NCBI GenBank assembly: GCA_009602725.1
Contig: WELB01000105.1
Location: 429,596-492,130 of the forward strand
From: Spirogloea muscicola
Taxonomy: Eukaryota; Streptophyta; Zygnematophyceae; Spirogloeales; Spirogloeaceae
Reading direction: 5' to 3'
Length of the DNA stretch: 62,535 nucleotides
The position numbers were made by a program, and so were the translations under genes. Below the pieces are notes generated by a model. The model was not told where the DNA came from. It ran no database searches and was given only the letters and a program-made list of their open reading frames with translations. Of the stretch, positions 1-10,477 are shown in pieces. Every line of letters begins with the position of its first letter. The stretch's first letter is position 1.

Positions 1-1070
1 AGTAGGAAGTCAGATGAGCTGAGGGGAGGAAGAGCAACCCCGCTGCGCAAACCAGAGGCTGCTGCAAGGGCGCGACCAGCCCGGCGATGCAAAGCAATCG
101 CCTGGGACCGCTGTAGGGACATAGACAAGCGCATACGGTAGCAGGACACAAGACCCAAAGGCACCGAGCCACCGGGAAGGGCTGCACCCCGTTCCCGGCG
201 CCGCTGGTCAGCTTGAGAGGCCAGCAGCGAAAGTAACGAGGACCACTGACCCCCGTAACACCCGTGGATGTCCATGGCCAGGGGGTAAAAGGTATCACCC
301 GCCGGGTGGTCCGCGGGGAGAAGTCGCAACTCGAGAGTTGGGGTTCAGGATTTAGGTTTGTGGACTTGGCAACCCTACAAGCTGCAGCTTCTGCCACTCG
401 ACCCCCCCCCCGAAGCTACGCCGCCGCCGCCGCCGCCGCCGCCGCCGTCGCCGCCGTCGCGCGGCGCGTGGGAGCTCATCCGCGCTGCAGGCGGGCGAGC
501 GAGCGCCGCAATGGCGTAGCGGCCTGCGGCGTCTTGGCACTCCTGTGCTGGAGCGCACTGACGGGCACAGCAGAAGCCGCGGCAGGCTGCGGGCACCCCG
601 GCGGGGCATGGCGGCGGCGGCGGCGGGGTGCGGGGCTCGCCGAGGCCTTTGGCTCGTCGCTTGCGGCGGGGGGTGGCCTTCGCCGCCAGCGCAGGCACGC
701 GGACAAACCCCCCCCTCCGCAGACGCGGTTTTTTGAGTGCCTGTTGCCGCAAACAGGATTGAGGTCAAGGGGAATCTAACAGCCAGTCCCAGGAACGGCA
801 TTCGCGAGCGCTTACATCCACTGGCGGCTACTGCTGATGGCCGCTGCGGCGGGTGCAGGCAGTTGGCAGCGGCAGACTCGTGCCGGCGGCGGCAGCGGCT
901 CTCTCGAGGCCGCGGGAGCGCCCTGCCGGACACGCGGGGCCTGCGGGGTCCCGCTCCTTCTGCGCGGCGAACGAAGGTAGTCTCCGAAGCTTACTTCTTG
1001 CACCCCGAGTTCAAGTGAGGAGGCTGGCCAACGGCGGTGTCTGGCTGCCCTCCTCGGTGGGCTGTCACTG
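1..1070. other. GC-rich 5' region of the first gene, with CCG repeat
   Basis: No confident gene was read in the first 800 bases. A (CCG)n tract lies at about 418-466, with further CCG/GGC-rich DNA to 700; the long open frames here are by-products of this composition. An ATG at 838 opens an Ala/Gly/Arg-rich stretch that runs to a possible donor at about 977. It could be a leader exon of the armadillo gene downstream, but its phase does not fit the next acceptor I considered, so it was not joined. Confidence 0.4.
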
Positions 1071-2044
1071 ATGGGTTTCGGCACTTCACCGTGCCACGCA
1101 GCCCGAGATGCGGCCGACGAGGCGGAGCACCTGCGCCGCAGCCGCTGGATGCTCAAGGCGCTCGCGGCCGTCACGCTCGGCGTCGTCGGCCTCCACACGG
1201 CCGGCAACATGGGTCAGTTCCTCGAGTGCCACAAGTGCCGGTTTGCAGGCTATCAGCCTTACCTCACCTGCAAGCGGTGGACGGCTGTGGACGGCTGTAC
1301 TCGAGCTGAAGCTCTTCTGCTGCCCATTGCTGAAGTCTGGCTCAGTGGGCCGCAGGTGACAGCATGGTGAGGCAGTCAGTCGCGCTCCTGCGGTCCAAGG
1401 ACCCCTTCCTACAACGAACTGGTGCCGCCCGACTGCATCGCATGGCCTCTGATGGTACGACTCAGCACTGGGTCAAGCTACTTGCATGCACATGCTCTAA
1501 ATATGATGTAGTTGATGTGCTTACTGCGCCCTGACTGGGTGCGGACTGCGCAGACAACAGAAAGCAGCGCATCATTGAAGCTGGCGGCATCACTGGCCTG
1601 CTCTTGCTGCTGGAGGCGTCAAAGGACGAGGCCACTGTGCGCGAGGCTTCGAGGGCCATCGCACGGCTCGCTGAGCACGGTGAAAGCACAAAGGATGCCC
1701 ACTTTAGTGCATACATGCTTCTTTTGCAGCTTGCTACGCGTAAATGTGGGTGTCACCAACAACATGAGCAGCCTTATGAATACATGTGTTTCTTGATCCT
1801 GAAGTTCAACTTTGCACTCGTTGACCCCCCATGACCTACAGAGAGCGCTGCAAGTGCGATATCGGCTGGCGGGGGCACAGAGCTAGTGCGGCGCTTGGCA
1901 GAGGATTCGGGGGATGGCGAGACACGAACTTGCGCCACAGCCGCCCTGGGCCGCCTGACGGACTTGCCCGAGCAGGCCCAGGCGCGGATAGACTGCAATA
2001 GCGAGCTGCTGGACGACGGGGTGGCACCTCTTGCGAGGCACTGA
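1071..2044 (+). CDS. Armadillo (ARM) repeat protein
   Basis: Four exons join in phase: 1071-1212, 1356-1454, 1554-1679 and 1842-2044, all with GT-AG borders. The product is about 190 residues. It starts with a hydrophobic helix (LKALAAVTLGVVGLH), then carries helical armadillo-type units, such as NRKQRIIEAGGITGLLLLLE followed by EASRAIARLAEHG, and a last unit with GGGTELVRRLAE and TAALGRLTDLPEQAQ. ARM repeats form a superhelix that binds other proteins. The N-terminal helix could be a membrane anchor or part of an organelle signal. The ATG at 1071 is the best in-frame start seen, but upstream exons are possible, because the promoter-like GC-rich region begins further upstream. The partner and pathway cannot be told from sequence. 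The fold assignment is fairly sure, the start is not. Confidence 0.7.
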
Positions 2045-2273
2045 TTGGCCTGCGCAGACAGGTCTGCCGATACCGTGAAGGACTGGCAGCCTGTCGGTGA
2101 TCAGGTCACGTAGCCCAGGCATTTCCGGATGCTCTTGGGTCCACCGAGCAATGACTGTTGTGGTCGTGTAAGCAGCTTAGGTTGACAAGTGAAGAGTCTA
2201 GGGGTTTGTGATAAGGGCTGGAAGTCTTATCAGCCTCTCAATTACGTGGAGGGCAACATCCCGTTGCTGGGAC

Positions 2274-3697
2274 TTAGAGTCCGTCAGCACCCCCAGGCAG
2301 CTGGGGAGGTTCTCGCAGTGGCAAGCATGCTTGGACAGCAGCCGTAAATGCAGCCATCTTCGCGGGGTCCTTGGCAATCTTGTCCGGGCCTGTGACGCCG
2401 CTGGAGACGTCAACACCGTCAGGGTGCAGGAGCGAAACAGCTTCTGCCACATTGCCGGGCTCGAGGCCGCCCGCCAGCAACCAGCCGTGGCGGCTCAGAC
2501 CCTGCGGGGCTGCCAGGTTGCTCCAGTCAAAGCGCTCGCCACTGCAAGTACACCAGTCCAGTTGTTGATACATTACCATTAAGAATGATATGTCCGCTTG
2601 GTGGCAGCCAGCACCGCTGGCAGTTGAGGAGAGGTCTAACTGCAGGTATGGTGTAATGGGGAACTTGGGCATTGATGACCATCGAGGACGAACCTTCCGC
2701 CCTGCATGCCATCGACCAGAATCCAGTCGACCAGGCCAGCCACACGGCCGCTGTGGGCTGGGCTGGCGCCACTTGTCGGCTGCGGTGGCAGCGGCGGCGG
2801 CGGCGGCGTGTGGAGCACGCCTTGGCTGTCGGCTTGCATCACGTACACAAGCCTCAGGTCTGGCGGTAGATGCGGCAACGCTGCCCTGGCTCCATCGCCG
2901 TGCAGCTGCAGGTGCGGCATTGGCGATAACCTTTGCAATCAGCAAGCAAATGCGAGGAGCTCCAAGGGGCGCGAGGTTGGCGCTTGCACCTCGCGCAGCA
3001 GCGCCTTCGCCATGTACCTGGGCATACGACACGCCGGCCGCCTCGCTGGCATGTGCGATCGCAGCGGCGTCCTCGTCAACAAAGACGCCGACCGTCTCTG
3101 CGCCCAGCGACCGCACAGCTCGGGAGATCTCGGCGGCCCTTGCCAGCGATACGGAGCGCTGCGGCGGCACAGAGCAAGCTCACGAGCTGAGCTGCCTCCA
3201 CTGCGACCGTCATTCATGACAATGGCTGGCGGCATCGGTGGGACGGCGGCGGCGGCAAGATTTTGCTGGGCACCCACCGGCACTTGGCTCACCTTGGACT
3301 TGGGCCAGAGTATCATGCCCACGAGCGACGCGCCGACTGCCACTGCCGCAGCGCCGTCCTCTAGGCTCGCCACGCCGCAGATCTTCACGACGACCCCACC
3401 GTCGCCGCCTGGTGGGTCATCCACCGCCGCCGCCGCTGCGCTCGCCCCTGCCGTGCTGGTGCCCACGCCGGCCCGCACCTTATGGGCGCACCACGTTCGG
3501 CCGAGAGCGCGGGAGTCCCAGGAGGAAGCATGGCGGAGCGTCGCTGGCTGAGGTGACTTCTGCTGCGCGGTGCAGCCGCGTCCGCGGCACGATATTACGA
3601 TTGCACTGGCCTCTGCGTCGGCAACGGAAGTGGCAGCAGTGAAGTCGGGGATGCCTGCCAAGCTGGGCGGCCGCAGTAGCGCAGCTGCACAGCACAT
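2274..3697 (-). CDS. PAI1: Phosphoribosylanthranilate isomerase, plastid type
   Basis: Catalyses the isomerisation of N-(5-phosphoribosyl)anthranilate to CdRP, the third step of tryptophan synthesis (EC 5.3.1.24). Four exons (3697-3293, 3158-3018, 2905-2694, 2541-2274) join perfectly in phase into 341 residues. Family signatures appear in order: VKICGVASLEDG with the catalytic Cys, LWPKSK joined to RSVSLARAAEIS across intron 1, VGVFVDED, LHGDGARAALP, WILVDGMQGG joined to SGERFDW across a phase-2 intron, GGLEPGNV, and DVSSGVTGPDKIAKD near the C-terminus with the catalytic Asp. Roughly the first 110 residues precede the barrel and are rich in Ala, Ser and Arg, as expected for a plastid transit peptide; in plants this pathway is plastidial. 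Length beyond the leader matches the usual TIM-barrel size. An extra intron inside the leader is possible. Confidence 0.93.
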
Positions 3698-4522
3698 GTC
3701 GCATAAGTCTCACGGGGCCAGTGTGCCTGCCGCAATGGCTGCAGGGCACTCGTCGCCAGAACCTTTGCGAAGGTCAGATTGAGCAGGAGCTTCGTTGATG
3801 CGTGCTACACTGTCTGATGGTGATTGGTGAGGGTCAATTTACTTTGTTATAACCCGCTTTCTTCGGGCGTGCCCGCTACACCATCAAGGCTCCTTCACTT
3901 CGCGCCACTAAGACTTCAGACGTCAGATGTTCAGTTATTGTTACTCAGCATCTCTGTTCTCCTCGAGTCTAGGTCCCAGGCAGACCTACTCATAGAGAAG
4001 CTTGACTGAGCTCCGCAGATCATGACTCTTTCAACTTCACAGTCTGCACAGCTTTCAGCATCTGCAAGAATCACGGCTGGTATATTATGAAGAAACCAAA
4101 GACAGCTTGAAGACGAGGAGGCAAAGGGACAGTCAGACTGGTTAGAAGCTGGAGCAGCGCGAAGCCAAAATTCATAATCAACTTGTCCCACCAAATGTCT
4201 TTCTTGCTCCGAAATTGCAGCACTTTCTACAGCGGAACCTTTCTGCTGCACTTATCTTGTTCATCGAACTATGAATCGAAGGGGAGGACTGAAGCTGAGT
4301 AGAGGCAATGCAGTATGCTACTCCAACGCCTCTCCTCTGCTTTGCCCCACAAAAGCCTGCCATACTCCTTGTCAATTTCCATTGTGCTCGGCTTCGGGTG
4401 AGAGCAGAAATGTCACCTGCCTCGACGTTCCAGGAAGCACAAACTATCGCCTTTCACAAGCACACTTGGCAAAGTTCTGTTATCAGTAAGTCCCCCAACC
4501 CACATCTTGTGGCGAACCTCCT
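3698..4522. other. Intergenic region between PAI and the LRR gene
   Basis: About 825 bases separating the 5' end of the isomerase gene from the 3' end of the LRR gene, both on the minus strand. Composition drops to moderate GC. No open frame with recognisable protein features, repeat or RNA gene was seen; it should hold the isomerase promoter and the LRR 3' UTR. Confidence 0.5.
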
Positions 4523-6608
4523 CTAGTGGCGCTGCCTCCTCCCGGAAGATACCTGCCCTGCGACACTAGAGTTGAGCCTTGATGAGCTCTGATGGCCTGA
4601 CGAATTCCTCTTCACTGCCGACGACTTTCGGCCACTGCTGCTTCTCGTGGTATGAGCCAAAGAGTGTGTTGGGGTGACGCTGAGCACTCTGGTCCCTTCT
4701 CGGTCAGAAGAACCCCTCACAGGCTGTTCATTCAAGAACGTGAGTCTGGGGAGTAGCCCTGAGACAGTTCACATCGCACTGAAGCATATGAGTCGAGAAT
4801 GTTAACTACGCACATTCAGAAGTCTGCTGCAGTGGCATCTGCGATTAATTGAGACAATTCAGGTCCAGCTAGAAGGTGCAGTGCTACACGGGTCAGGGCA
4901 AAGCCTCACCACCAACTGTGCGCCGGAGGGCTTCCTCTCCAACAAGTGTGATCACTGGATTATCAAGCACGTTCAATGTTAGCAGTGATCCATGATTAGC
5001 AGCAAGCTGCCCGAGTGCTCTGGTGGTACAAATCTTGTTGCCTGAAAGGTCCAGCACTCGCAGCTTGAGCAGGCGATGAAGGCCCTCTACATCACTGATC
5101 TTGTTGTTTGACAGATCCACCTCTCTCAGCGACACACAGTGCCCAAGACCTGAAGATGCAGGTGGTGCAGGTCAGACAGAGTCATTGTGAACAATACTTA
5201 TCTGCATGCAAATTACATGCACCACATCTTGGTGGACTGCAGGTCAGACAGAGTCAGAGTCATTGTGAATATTACTAATCTGCATGTATGTCATGTACAG
5301 CACTTCTTGGTGGACTGCAGCATGCAAGCAGTGGAGGACTTAAGCACTCACTGTGGCCAATGCGTGTGAGGCAGTTGCCTGTCAGCACGATGCAACGCAA
5401 GTGCGTTAGATCACGAAGGCCCTCAATTACAGATATGCTGTTATATGAAAGGTCCAATGTGTGCAAGCTCTTGGGCAACACACCACGCTTCAAGGCACCT
5501 GCATCGACCCCGCAGTCTGATGTTCAGTGGCCGACCTCATCAGCACTTTCCAACAGAAGCTTGTCACATGCACAAAGGCATATTGCAGATGGCCTGTTAA
5601 TCCAACTTACAGGATTATTTGAATAAGGGTACTCTCTAGACTTCCAATCCTCCTCTAACACCTGACATGAGATGTGGGCTTACCAATACGGTTGAAGGAC
5701 AAATCCAGGTGCTTGAGATAGCGGAAAGAGACCATACATGGCACTTCTTTCAACTGTCTTGCAGACCACTGAGCCTGTGTGGCACGGTGGTCCAAGGACA
5801 TCGTGAAAGCAGCCGCCGTTGCTTCTGTGAGGTGCACACCGCTCCTGTAGCCTGCCGAAGCAGATGACTCTGCATAGTACCGTCTGTTGCCCCTCGCTTG
5901 GTCAACCTTGCCAAGCCCCATAAATTCACGTGGAAGCTCCATGCCGCTACTGCCAAGCGGGCACACAATTGCTAAATCCTCCGCTGTGTCATGCTTTGAC
6001 TGGACCCCCTCTACGATCTTGAGCTGCATGTCAGAGTCGTCCTCATTGTAGTTGTCTGGGCTGCCCATGGCTTTCACCCACTGCTGCACCCAAGTCAGCT
6101 TCTCAATCTCAGCAATTTTGACTACTGCAACTTGCTGCATCTTCTGGGATCCCTTGCCCTCCCCGTGAAGCACCTCCTCCTGGCTCTCCTCGGAGTCTCC
6201 TGCTGCAACAAGGCCTGGAATCTTGACCTGCTCGAGATCTCCATAACTGCCTGTGGAATCACTCTCTGCTTTGTCGCTAACATCTTGCACCAGTATATTG
6301 AAGCCCATCAGGTCACAATCATGCTGCACATGCTTGTGGCTTTTGCGGATGCGGACTGCTGAAGCTGTGTCTTGTGCTACTGCCTCCATGTTTGCATCGT
6401 GCATGTCAGGCACAAGATTGTGCTCCTCAATATCTACAGCCACCACCGTGACAGTTGATGTATCCCCACCCAAGTCCATCCGATTCCTCTCCAAAGACAG
6501 CTCTATGGCGGATGTGGGCTGCACCGTGCAACCGCCAGAAATAGCTCTGGAATGAACTGGCATCTGCACATGCACAGAGGAGACATGAAGAGAAGGATGA
6601 GGAGTCAT
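4523..6608 (-). CDS. Leucine-rich repeat protein, plant dynein-light-chain-1-like family
   Basis: The first recognised exon (from 6608 to about 5684) encodes an acidic, probably disordered region and ends in the first LRR (YLKHLDLSFNRIGK). Next come 5498-5352 (GVLPKSLHTLDLSYNSISVI, EGLRDLTHLRCIVLTGN), about 5149-4914 (LREVDLSNNKISDVEGL, LKLRVLDLSGNKI, ALGQLAANHGSLLTLNVLDN) and a last exon about 4737-4523 starting LTFLNEQPVRG and ending in a Ser/Arg-rich tail. This order, including the N(K/E)QPV motif just after the LRR cap, matches a plant family annotated as outer-arm-dynein-light-chain-1-like LRR proteins. SDS22-type LRRs bind partners; the function of this family is not settled. The ATG at 6608 may be internal, because an acceptor-like CAG lies about 45 bases downstream and further 5' exons (6631-7040) are possible. 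Confidence 0.8.
5165..5325. repeat. Imperfect tandem duplication in an LRR-gene intron
   Basis: Two successive copies, each about 75-80 bases, start with GTCAGACAGAGTC and end with CTTGGTGGACTGCAG. They lie in the intron between the LRR exons at 5498-5352 and 5149-4914. The copies differ by small insertions and substitutions, so the duplication is not very recent. Confidence 0.75.
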
Positions 6609-7440
6609 TAGAATGGAGGCACATGGACATCTAGCATTGCAAACTCCTCAGAAGGTCACGTAGTGCTAAGCACATGGCAAGCAAGTCCCTCATCCACCAA
6701 AGGCTATCTAAAATTGACTTTCTTAGCCACAGGGAAACATAAACACTGATATTGCTCTTCTCGCTTGCCTTGTTTCTTGACTGCCTCCACACCGCCGCTT
6801 TCATCCCGATCAACAGAGAGGCGAGAGCCATGGTAGTAGCAGTGTGGCTTTGAAAGAGAAGTGATGCCCCCCGTCAACAGGCCAAAGCAGTGGCAAGATC
6901 TTGGTGTGACGGCCAGACGTATGTTGATTATTGTCAGAGATTCGTCCGATGCCGTGCCTTGCTGCAGATGGCAACTCTTGGCGCAGGGTATCGATCACCA
7001 CCAGTGCCAAAGAGACACTGAATCTGGATGTCCACACAGGCTTGGCAGCCTTTCCTCCACCAACAAAGCGTTACATCGAGCCTGCGACAGGGAGGTTCAG
7101 ACACGTCTGCGCCACAGCCCTCTTAGCCGTAGTCCAGGCAGACGCCCTCAACCATCCGTCGTGCCCTCCAGACGGTGGAGGCTCGGCCCTGGCCTGGCAA
7201 GTGGGCTGAGGGTGCGCAGGGTCCTCCGCGCACCTGCGCCAGCAATAGGTGATGCACCCCGCCCATGGGCCACCATCAGCAACATGCAGAGGTTCTCGTG
7301 GTAACGTCAGGGCGGGCATATAGTTTGGCACTCAGGAACAACAGGAACAACAGGCAAACCCTTATGGTCGGTCCAAAGCGCTCAGGAAGCCGACCTGCCG
7401 CGAGGAGCGGCAACGCCTGGCTGCCGAGGAGGCCAGAGTG
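6609..7440. other. Unresolved region upstream of the LRR gene
   Basis: Both strands carry moderately protein-like open frames (plus 6931-7209, minus 6810-7037 and 7071-7331), none with a recognisable domain. The minus-strand frames could be 5' exons of the LRR gene; the plus-strand ones could belong to the weak gene at 7445. Nothing here decides between them. Confidence 0.3.
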
Positions 7441-7444
7441 AACG

Positions 7445-7717
7445 ATGGGGGTGCTCGCAACGAGCGACGGGATGGGGTTTGGAGGCCGCCGGGCTGCACA
7501 GCAAGCATCGCACAACGCAGCACCGGTGGCGGCCGTCAGACAGAATTCTTCCTGCACCAGCAATGTCGAGTTCCAAGACGGCGGCGCGGACGCGGAGCAT
7601 TTCGGTCCAGCGGCAGCCACTGTGGCCTATCGCCAAATAGAGCAGGCCATCATCAGGGCTTTGTCAATCATGCGGCAGCGGCAAGGCTTGCCTAGTGTGC
7701 CGCGCGGCGCGGGCTAA
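7445..7717 (+). CDS. Hypothetical protein, possible last exon
   Basis: A 90-codon frame ending at 7717. Its second half looks coding (VEFQDGGADAEHFGPAAATV, then YRQIEQAIIRALSIMRQRQG) and follows an acceptor-like CAG at about 7560. I recognise no family. The stop is followed at once by a GC-rich CGG tract with an N at 7790. It may be the 3' exon of a gene whose earlier exons lie in 6930-7300, or it may be chance. Confidence 0.3.
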   Translation: MGVLATSDGMGFGGRRAAQQASHNAAPVAAVRQNSSCTSNVEFQDGGADAEHFGPAAATVAYRQIEQAIIRALSIMRQRQGLPSVPRGAG

Positions 7718-7738
7718 CGCCTGCCCAGACGGCGCACC

Positions 7739-7830
7739 TGCGACCGGCGGCGGCAGCAGCAGCGGCGGCGACGGCGGCGTCGGCGTCGGNGGCGACGGCG
7801 GCGGCGGCTGCGGCGGCGGCGGGCTCGGAA
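7739..7830. repeat. (CGG)n / GCGGCGA repeat with one unresolved base
   Basis: CGG and GGCGAC units run for about 80 bases, with a single N at 7790. Similar tracts recur at gene starts across the window. Confidence 0.85.
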
Positions 7831-7898
7831 CGTCACAAGAAGAGTGAGAGAAAACTTGGGTCCAGCGCGGGGGGCTGTTAAGAGCCGCCGTTTGTGTC

Positions 7899-7930
7899 GA
7901 GATGCGTTAGAGCAAGCTCTAACGCATCTC
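7899..7930. repeat. Perfect palindrome, 15-bp arms
   Basis: GAGATGCGTTAGAGC and its exact reverse complement are separated by only AA. It lies inside retroelement-derived DNA. Confidence 0.9.
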
Positions 7931-8317
7931 CATCGGCGCGAGAAAATAGAAAGTGGCTCTCCCAAAGGGGAGCTAGGGCCGGCAACCCGAAACAAAGACA
8001 ATTGACAAGGAAAGACTTGCCGACCGACCACCGGCCGTGACGTTGTACTTCCCCACGAGAATCCCTCGATAAGCACCCCTTTACTGAGTGATCCGTAGCT
8101 GCTTTGTTTCTTAGTGTGCTTGTTTTCCTTAGCGCTTCCCCTGGCCCCCTTCTCGTACTCTGTTGATCTTTTTCGGGCTGGCTTTTCCAGCCCCTATTCT
8201 CAATGGGCGAGCACTTTCTTCTTTGCCCTTGCCCCTTGGCCACTCAAGCCCCATTCCTCAGTAACCCCACCCTTAGTCGATACACGCTCCGTTTTGAACC
8301 CCACTTGCTGCAGCAGC

Positions 8318-8367
8318 AAATGACAACGGGTGGTTGCGGCTCAAATGACAACGGGTGGTTGCGGCTC
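8318..8367. repeat. 25-bp direct tandem repeat, two exact copies
   Basis: Two adjacent identical units beginning AAATGACAACGGGTGG and ending GGTTGCGGCTC. They sit in non-coding repeat-derived sequence and suggest a recent local slippage or duplication. Confidence 0.9.
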
Positions 8368-8823
8368 ACTCACCCTGCCACGTAGCGCGCGTGGTGAGCC
8401 GGCTTGCACGCGTACTTCTCAGGCGCGTCAAGGTCTTCTCGCTCTCGCATAGCTGTGTGGTCTTAGGGCCATTCGATCGGCCCTTTGATCCTTGTCCTTC
8501 CCGTCTGGGTTGGCTTTCCACGAAGCCCCCGCCCGCCTTCGCAAGAGCTCCCTTTCCTTTCACGCGCACCGCGCGCCTCTATTCCGCTAGTCTGAGGCCG
8601 GCGTTGACCCGGCAAGGCGCTGTGCGGGAAGATAGAAAGAAAGTGCTCGATAGCCGTTTTTGCTACTAGTGTCTCCCACTTGCAGCTGCTGGTTGGGGGT
8701 TACAGAGCAGGCGCCCTTATGTCCACGTTGTCCACTCCACTGGACCTTCTTCATACTTTGTAGGCTAGCTTTTCACAGCCCTTGCCCCCTTCGAAAATTC
8801 TACTTCTTCTCTTGCGCTGGCCA

Positions 8824-8865
8824 CTCACAGCCATCGCCTTGTCTTAAGACGGCGATGGCTGTGAG
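8824..8865. repeat. Perfect palindrome formed by two head-to-head repeat ends
   Basis: CTCACAGCCATCGCC (8824-8838) faces its exact reverse complement (8851-8865). The 12-base centre holds a second perfect palindrome, GTCTTAAGAC. The arms contain the CTCACAGCC half of the family's 3'-UTR hairpin, so this looks like two inverted copies of one repeat end. Confidence 0.85.
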
Positions 8866-9460
8866 AGAAGGCTTGCGGTGCGGCATGAGATGGCTGTTTG
8901 AGAAAACTAGTCGCCCCTCCAAGAGCCTGAGGCGGCCCAAAAAGATTGAACGAGAGCAGGCAGACAAGTGGGCCTCTATGGTGGCGCTTGACCAAGCGCT
9001 GCCTCAGAGAGATGGAGCGTGGTGCCCATGAGATATTGTTTGGCGAAATTAAGCCAGCCCACTGTTCAGGCAAAGCTAGTATAAGAAAACGGGCTCAACA
9101 AAATTGAAGCCCTTTCCCAGCCACCAGTCAATCTGGCCGCGCTTTTGTCTATGCTAAAGGGGGCTACAGTAAGGGTGCAAAAGCCGGGCTTCAATAACCC
9201 TCCAAAACATAGAGCACTATGGAAGCATAGTATGCGTACAGTGCGAACAAGTAAGGGAGGCCAAATCAAGCCGCTACATACTGCAGGCACAGCTAGTGCA
9301 AAGAAGGGGGCTACGCAAAGCGAAGCCCTATGCTGAGGGGGCTAAGCTGAAGAGAACAGGCTCTTCTGAAGGGGGTGATGGCTGTGAAAGGCCAGCCCAA
9401 GTAACCAAACAAGGTCCAAAGGCGACTTGAATTCCGACACCACTCAAAGCAAGTGGCCAG

Positions 9461-10477
9461 TACGGATGGCCACTTGATAACAGACAACATCTAAGTGACA
9501 GCCTTCAGTTGGACATTCAGTAGCCGGAGAAGAGTGGCCCTGCCAACAGCCTGAGCCAGCAGCCAAGCAAAGCCAATCAACAACTCACATGACACGCTGC
9601 CATGAACAATTTTGTCGACATTGTGGTGGGGCCAGGTGCTGCGGTCCTGGAAAAGGGGGGCGACTCTTCCAGTAAATGTGGTGGCTGTGAATACCAGCCC
9701 AGAAGAAATGGACAAGGTCAAAGAGGGTATGGAAAAAGCTGACGCCACAGACTCACGCTACGCCAGAGGCGGCGTGCTCGGGGGCAACCCCAGCTGGACG
9801 AACTTAGTAGACAACCAAGTCGTTGATGATCGGCAAGGTGCAATACTGTCAGCCCCACACTCTCTCCCACTGTTATCTGTAGCATCGCAGGAACAGAAGA
9901 GCTCTCCAGCGCACACACAATGTCCTAGGACATGAACGCATACAACCTTGCCAACACTTGAAATGTGGTCTTAGAAGAGGCAGCTGTCAAGCTTGCGACA
10001 GGGTGAGCTACATCTGCAAATGCTGTTAGTAAGCTCAACTTTGCGAGAGCCACAACTTATGCTTATGCCACCAACCCCAGCATTAAGCCACGCAGCTGCC
10101 TTATGGTACAAATTGTAGCCTCGCTTCAGCAGGTGAAAGTGAGGCCCTCTGAACAACCAGCATCCACATGTTCGCACCCGCAAGGCACAGTTGCAGAGGA
10201 AGCACTAGCAGAGGCACAGTATGCACGCGTAAGGCCCACTACCGGCTGCCAGTAGTGGAACAAGCATCCACAATGTCTCGTAGCTCATCTCTGACAGCTA
10301 AGTGACAGAAGAGAAATTGGCTCTGCGAAAGATGAAAACAAAATTCGAGAGCATTCAGTCCCATCCTGTATTTAATTTCACATTTTACATTGTCTCTTCG
10401 CAAAGAGACGTCACAAGCATGTCTGTCCTCGTTACCTTGTAGCCTGCAGACAGACACTAAGGGATAGTCCTACGTAG
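9461..10477. other. Intergenic region 3' of the tyrosine phosphatase gene
   Basis: Contains one more retroelement hairpin fragment (GGCTGTGAATACCAGCCC and GACAAGGTC, about 9680-9720). The rest shows no protein or RNA gene I can support. Confidence 0.4.

Larger units (their letters stand above)
7840..9460. mobile_element. Mosaic of non-LTR retrotransposon 3'-UTR fragments
   Basis: No gene is supported here. The segment is made of pieces that recur elsewhere in the window: TTCGGGCTGGCTTTTCCAGC and GGGCGAGCA (8173-8215), a CACTCACAGCC hairpin (8820-8870), CAGCCACCAGTCAATCTGGC (about 9118-9137), a 3'-UTR-like piece with GGAGGCCAAATCAAGCCG (9257-9300) and GGCTGTGAAAGGCCAGCCC (9372-9390). The orientations are mixed. 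It also contains a 25-base tandem repeat and two perfect palindromes listed separately. The pieces match the 3' region downstream of the reverse transcriptase frame at 52.5-56.5 kb and its relatives. Confidence 0.6.

Noticed and set aside
264-1018. Several overlapping long open frames on both strands
   Set aside because: They are rich in Arg, Ala, Pro and Gly on all frames, as expected of CCG-repeat DNA with few stops; no domain or consistent splice pattern.
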